This document shows, one piece after another, positions 62,066 to 64,000 of a stretch of DNA of 64,000 nt; position 1 is the stretch's first letter, and each line of letters begins with the position of its first letter. The DNA is from Manduca sexta. Taxonomy: Eukaryota > Arthropoda > Insecta > Lepidoptera > Sphingidae. Under the pieces are notes generated by a model that did no database searches, was not told where the DNA came from, and was given only the letters and a program-made list of their open reading frames with translations. Location of the stretch: assembly GCF_014839805.1 (NCBI RefSeq), contig NC_051126.1, forward strand, positions 6,890,609 through 6,954,608, read 5' to 3'. The translations under genes were made by a program, and so were the position numbers.

Positions 62066-62606
62066 GCATTAGGACATTTCAAATCAAAATGACATATTAT
62101 TAATATAAATATTTTGTTCGCAACTTACACTTTGTTATTTTAGATTTATGATCCTAGTAACTTATTGTCAAGTGTTATTTACAGTGATATAAGTATGTCG
62201 TATTGTTTAGGAACGCAATGTTAAGATGACCCCGTATTAGAAGTGTAGACCAAACGACATATCCGTACAAAATTTTTTAAAGACATTTTTATTGATTTTT
62301 GTAACGCACTTTTTAAATGTACGATGAATGACTATGTTGTCAGTTATATGGGGAGAGTGTTATTAAATATGTTTGCTCGTTCAAACAAGAATAGCCATTG
62401 AAGATAACAAATTAATAAGGAAGGTAACGTTGATTTTCCTCTATTTCATCATGGGTACTGAAAGTATTCCGTAATTTCCAAGAAAGGCACTTTTATCCTA
62501 TAATTGCTGTCAACTACTCATCAAAACTATTAGTGATGCGACAAGCAATTAATAGTAAATACCTCCGACCATTCCTTCCATTGACAAACAATTAGCCCAG
62601 TATTAG

Positions 62607-62640
62607 TATACGGCTATTATCAAGACTCGGTGACAGTCAT
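62607..62640 (+). promoter_or_regulatory. Possible core promoter of the clip-like gene
   Basis: A weak TATA-like tatac at 62607 lies about 32 bp before an Inr-like tcatt at 62637, the usual insect spacing. A start there would give a 5' UTR of about 65 nt before the ATG at 62704. No clear NF-kB site was seen upstream. Confidence 0.25.
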
Positions 62641-62703
62641 TAGGGCGTCATCATGAGAAATCATTGTGTTTTGTAACAGAAATCGGTGGAACAAATTATA
62701 ACA

Positions 62704-63272
62704 ATGAAATTCTTATATATTTTAAGTGTGTTAATCTTGTCAACTGCTTCGGCACAAGATGCAGGTAAAAATTGCATAATTTATAAATTAATAATAATAA
62801 CCATTACGGAATCATTATAATATAAATTGGAAAATCGATGTCTTTAAAAATACCTCCAAACTTGATTTTAGCATCCACAATCATCAAGTCAAATATTATT
62901 ATAATAATTAATTTTATAATTAAACTGGAAACATTATATTGATTTTTTTTGTACAATTTTAAACGATTCCAAAGGTCACAATAAATATAACATTATATCG
63001 TAACGTTAATCTTAATTATAAATCTTTAAAAGCTTCATAATATTATCGGAATACATCTAATTCCCGTTTGCATCTAATACGATATTTATTTACAAAATCT
63101 ATATCTTATCAATATTTAATTTACAGCTAATTGTGATAAATGCGCTACAAGAGACCAATGTGAGATATTTCGAAATATGAGTCCCACACAACAAAACATG
63201 TGGGTAAACAAATATCCATGTGCGAAAATTCTCTACAACGGCCATTACATTCCGTATATAAATGGAAACTAT
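62704..63272 (+). CDS. Secreted Cys-rich protein with clip-like domain (first two exons, partial)
   Basis: Join 62704-62764 and 63127-63272; donor gtaaaa at 62765, acceptor tttacag ending at 63126, donor gtaagt at 63273. The frame is kept (phase 1, then 0), giving 69 residues so far. MKFLYILSVLILSTASA is a typical signal peptide (charged n-region, hydrophobic core, A-S-A before the cut). The mature part has Cys at NCDKC, DQC and YPC. The C-x5-C spacing in CATRDQC and a later lone Cys after about 22 residues match the clip-domain pattern, where the final CC pair would fall just after exon 2, in the next exon. Clip domains precede serine proteases or their inactive homologues in arthropod immunity and melanisation (family knowledge). 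The next exon was not found before 64000. It could instead be another small Cys-rich secreted protein. Confidence 0.72.
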
Positions 63273-63300
63273 GTAAGTAATTCATAATGATCATCGTCAT

Positions 63301-63455
63301 CATCATCATCATCATCGTCGTCAGCTCGTTGCAGTCCACTGCTGGACATAGGCCTCTCCCAAGGTACGCCACAGAGCCCGGTCTCCTGCTTTATGCATCC
63401 CGTCGCTGCGAGCTCTCTTGTGTAAGTCGTCCCGCCATCTGGCCAGAGCGCAGAT
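63301..63455 (-). mobile_element. LINE 3' tail with (ATG)n microsatellite
   Basis: On the minus strand the sequence reads GLCPAVDCNEL and ends in an ATG-repeat tail (the plus-strand CAT repeat around 63295-63320). This is the 3' end of a non-LTR element; the core TCCAGCAGTGGAC also occurs at about 49237. It sits in the intron after exon 2 of the clip-like gene. Confidence 0.7.
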
Positions 63456-64000
63456 TCTTAATTACAATGTGAATTTTTTTAAGTTGTTTGTATGCTTCTT
63501 AAAAGCAGACGTAGAAATTGACACATTAATATAATAAAGGTACATAGAGGGACTGCAATAATACGCAAAAGAACTTTTGTTCCGAGAAAGTTCTTTCACG
63601 CAAGCGTAGCCGCGAGCAACACCTAGTTGTTTATAAAAACATTTTTTTTATAGTATTAATAAATATCTTTCCGTCACAAAACGAATTAAGCAAACCAAAT
63701 TGCCACACACCCACATGAGTAGGTAAACATTTTTTTTTAAATCGCTTATACAATTTTGTGTTCTTACTAATGTGTTTTTCCTTCACAAAAATAAAATATA
63801 AGAGACAACTTTACTCTTCACAAAGAAAAAAGGTTCAATTTAACTTAACTATAGGCGATATAGAGTTTTGAATTGTTTCACCTTTTCTTGGCTGATTAAA
63901 CATCATTATGTTACTTACACTCGTTAAAACGTTAAATCTTAAGACATGGGCATTTTCAGGTTTGTTGCTCCGATAATTTGTGGGCTGCTGAACTAGGTTA
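63456..64000. other. Intron or 3' flank of the clip-like gene; next exon not found
   Basis: A decayed GCTTTTGCTCGCGGC-type end may lie at 63590-63626 (CGCAAGCGTAGCCGCGAGCA). The Cys-Cys exon expected next was not recognised before the window ends. Confidence 0.4.

Noticed and set aside
63273..64000. Search for the third exon of the clip-like gene
   Set aside because: No acceptor followed by a Cys-Cys codon pair in frame was found; the region is mostly repeat and AT-rich DNA.

Overview
The window is nuclear DNA from an insect, very probably a moth or butterfly. It is AT-rich, with long introns and intergenic stretches. Many short dispersed repeats are of types I recall from lepidopteran genomes: tRNA-derived SINEs, 3'-truncated non-LTR retrotransposon tails, a repeat whose end reads about GCTTTTGCTCGCGGC, and a repeat ending in (CAAA)n. 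There are no bacterial-style operons, no CRISPR array, no rRNA gene and no genuine tRNA gene.

The main gene is on the + strand, about 12.1-27.8 kb, and most of it is not an open reading frame in the raw sequence. Joining 14 exons by splice sites gives one continuous frame of 3618 nt (1205 residues plus stop). It is the insect orthologue of IRSp53/BAIAP2: an N-terminal IMD (I-BAR) domain over seven exons, an SH3 domain in one exon (24278-24533), a Pro/Ser/Thr-rich linker, a 1.8-kb exon of charged low-complexity protein, and a 23-residue last exon with the WH2 actin-binding motif. All 13 introns keep frame. The first coding exon was not found with confidence; a weak candidate is at 4515-4547, or it may lie outside the window. 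The stop codon that ends the long exon lies inside the donor site of the last intron, so splicing decides whether the protein carries the WH2 tail.

At the right edge (62.7-63.3 kb, + strand) the first two coding exons of a second gene encode a secreted Cys-rich protein: signal peptide, then a Cys pattern like a clip domain (clip serine protease or homologue), continuing beyond what I can trace. Between the genes lie about 35 kb of non-coding DNA with repeats, one doubtful lone exon (57457-57598) and a 3' fragment of an RTE-like LINE (57.76-58.25 kb).

Repeat landscape: a 5 x 123-bp tandem array inside a dispersed element (0.43-1.43 kb); a SINE with a perfect 14-bp target-site duplication (2.25-2.53 kb); a 3 x 145-bp tandem array (48.6-49.0 kb); a MITE-like element (38.46-38.66 kb); a three-copy family of about 220 bp; and a nested insertion at 44.56-45.15 kb. 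I saw no clearly new biological system. The best leads are the splice-controlled WH2 tail and the large insect-type exon of IRSp53, a palindrome-rich GC island at 5.5-5.8 kb, and the clip-like gene.
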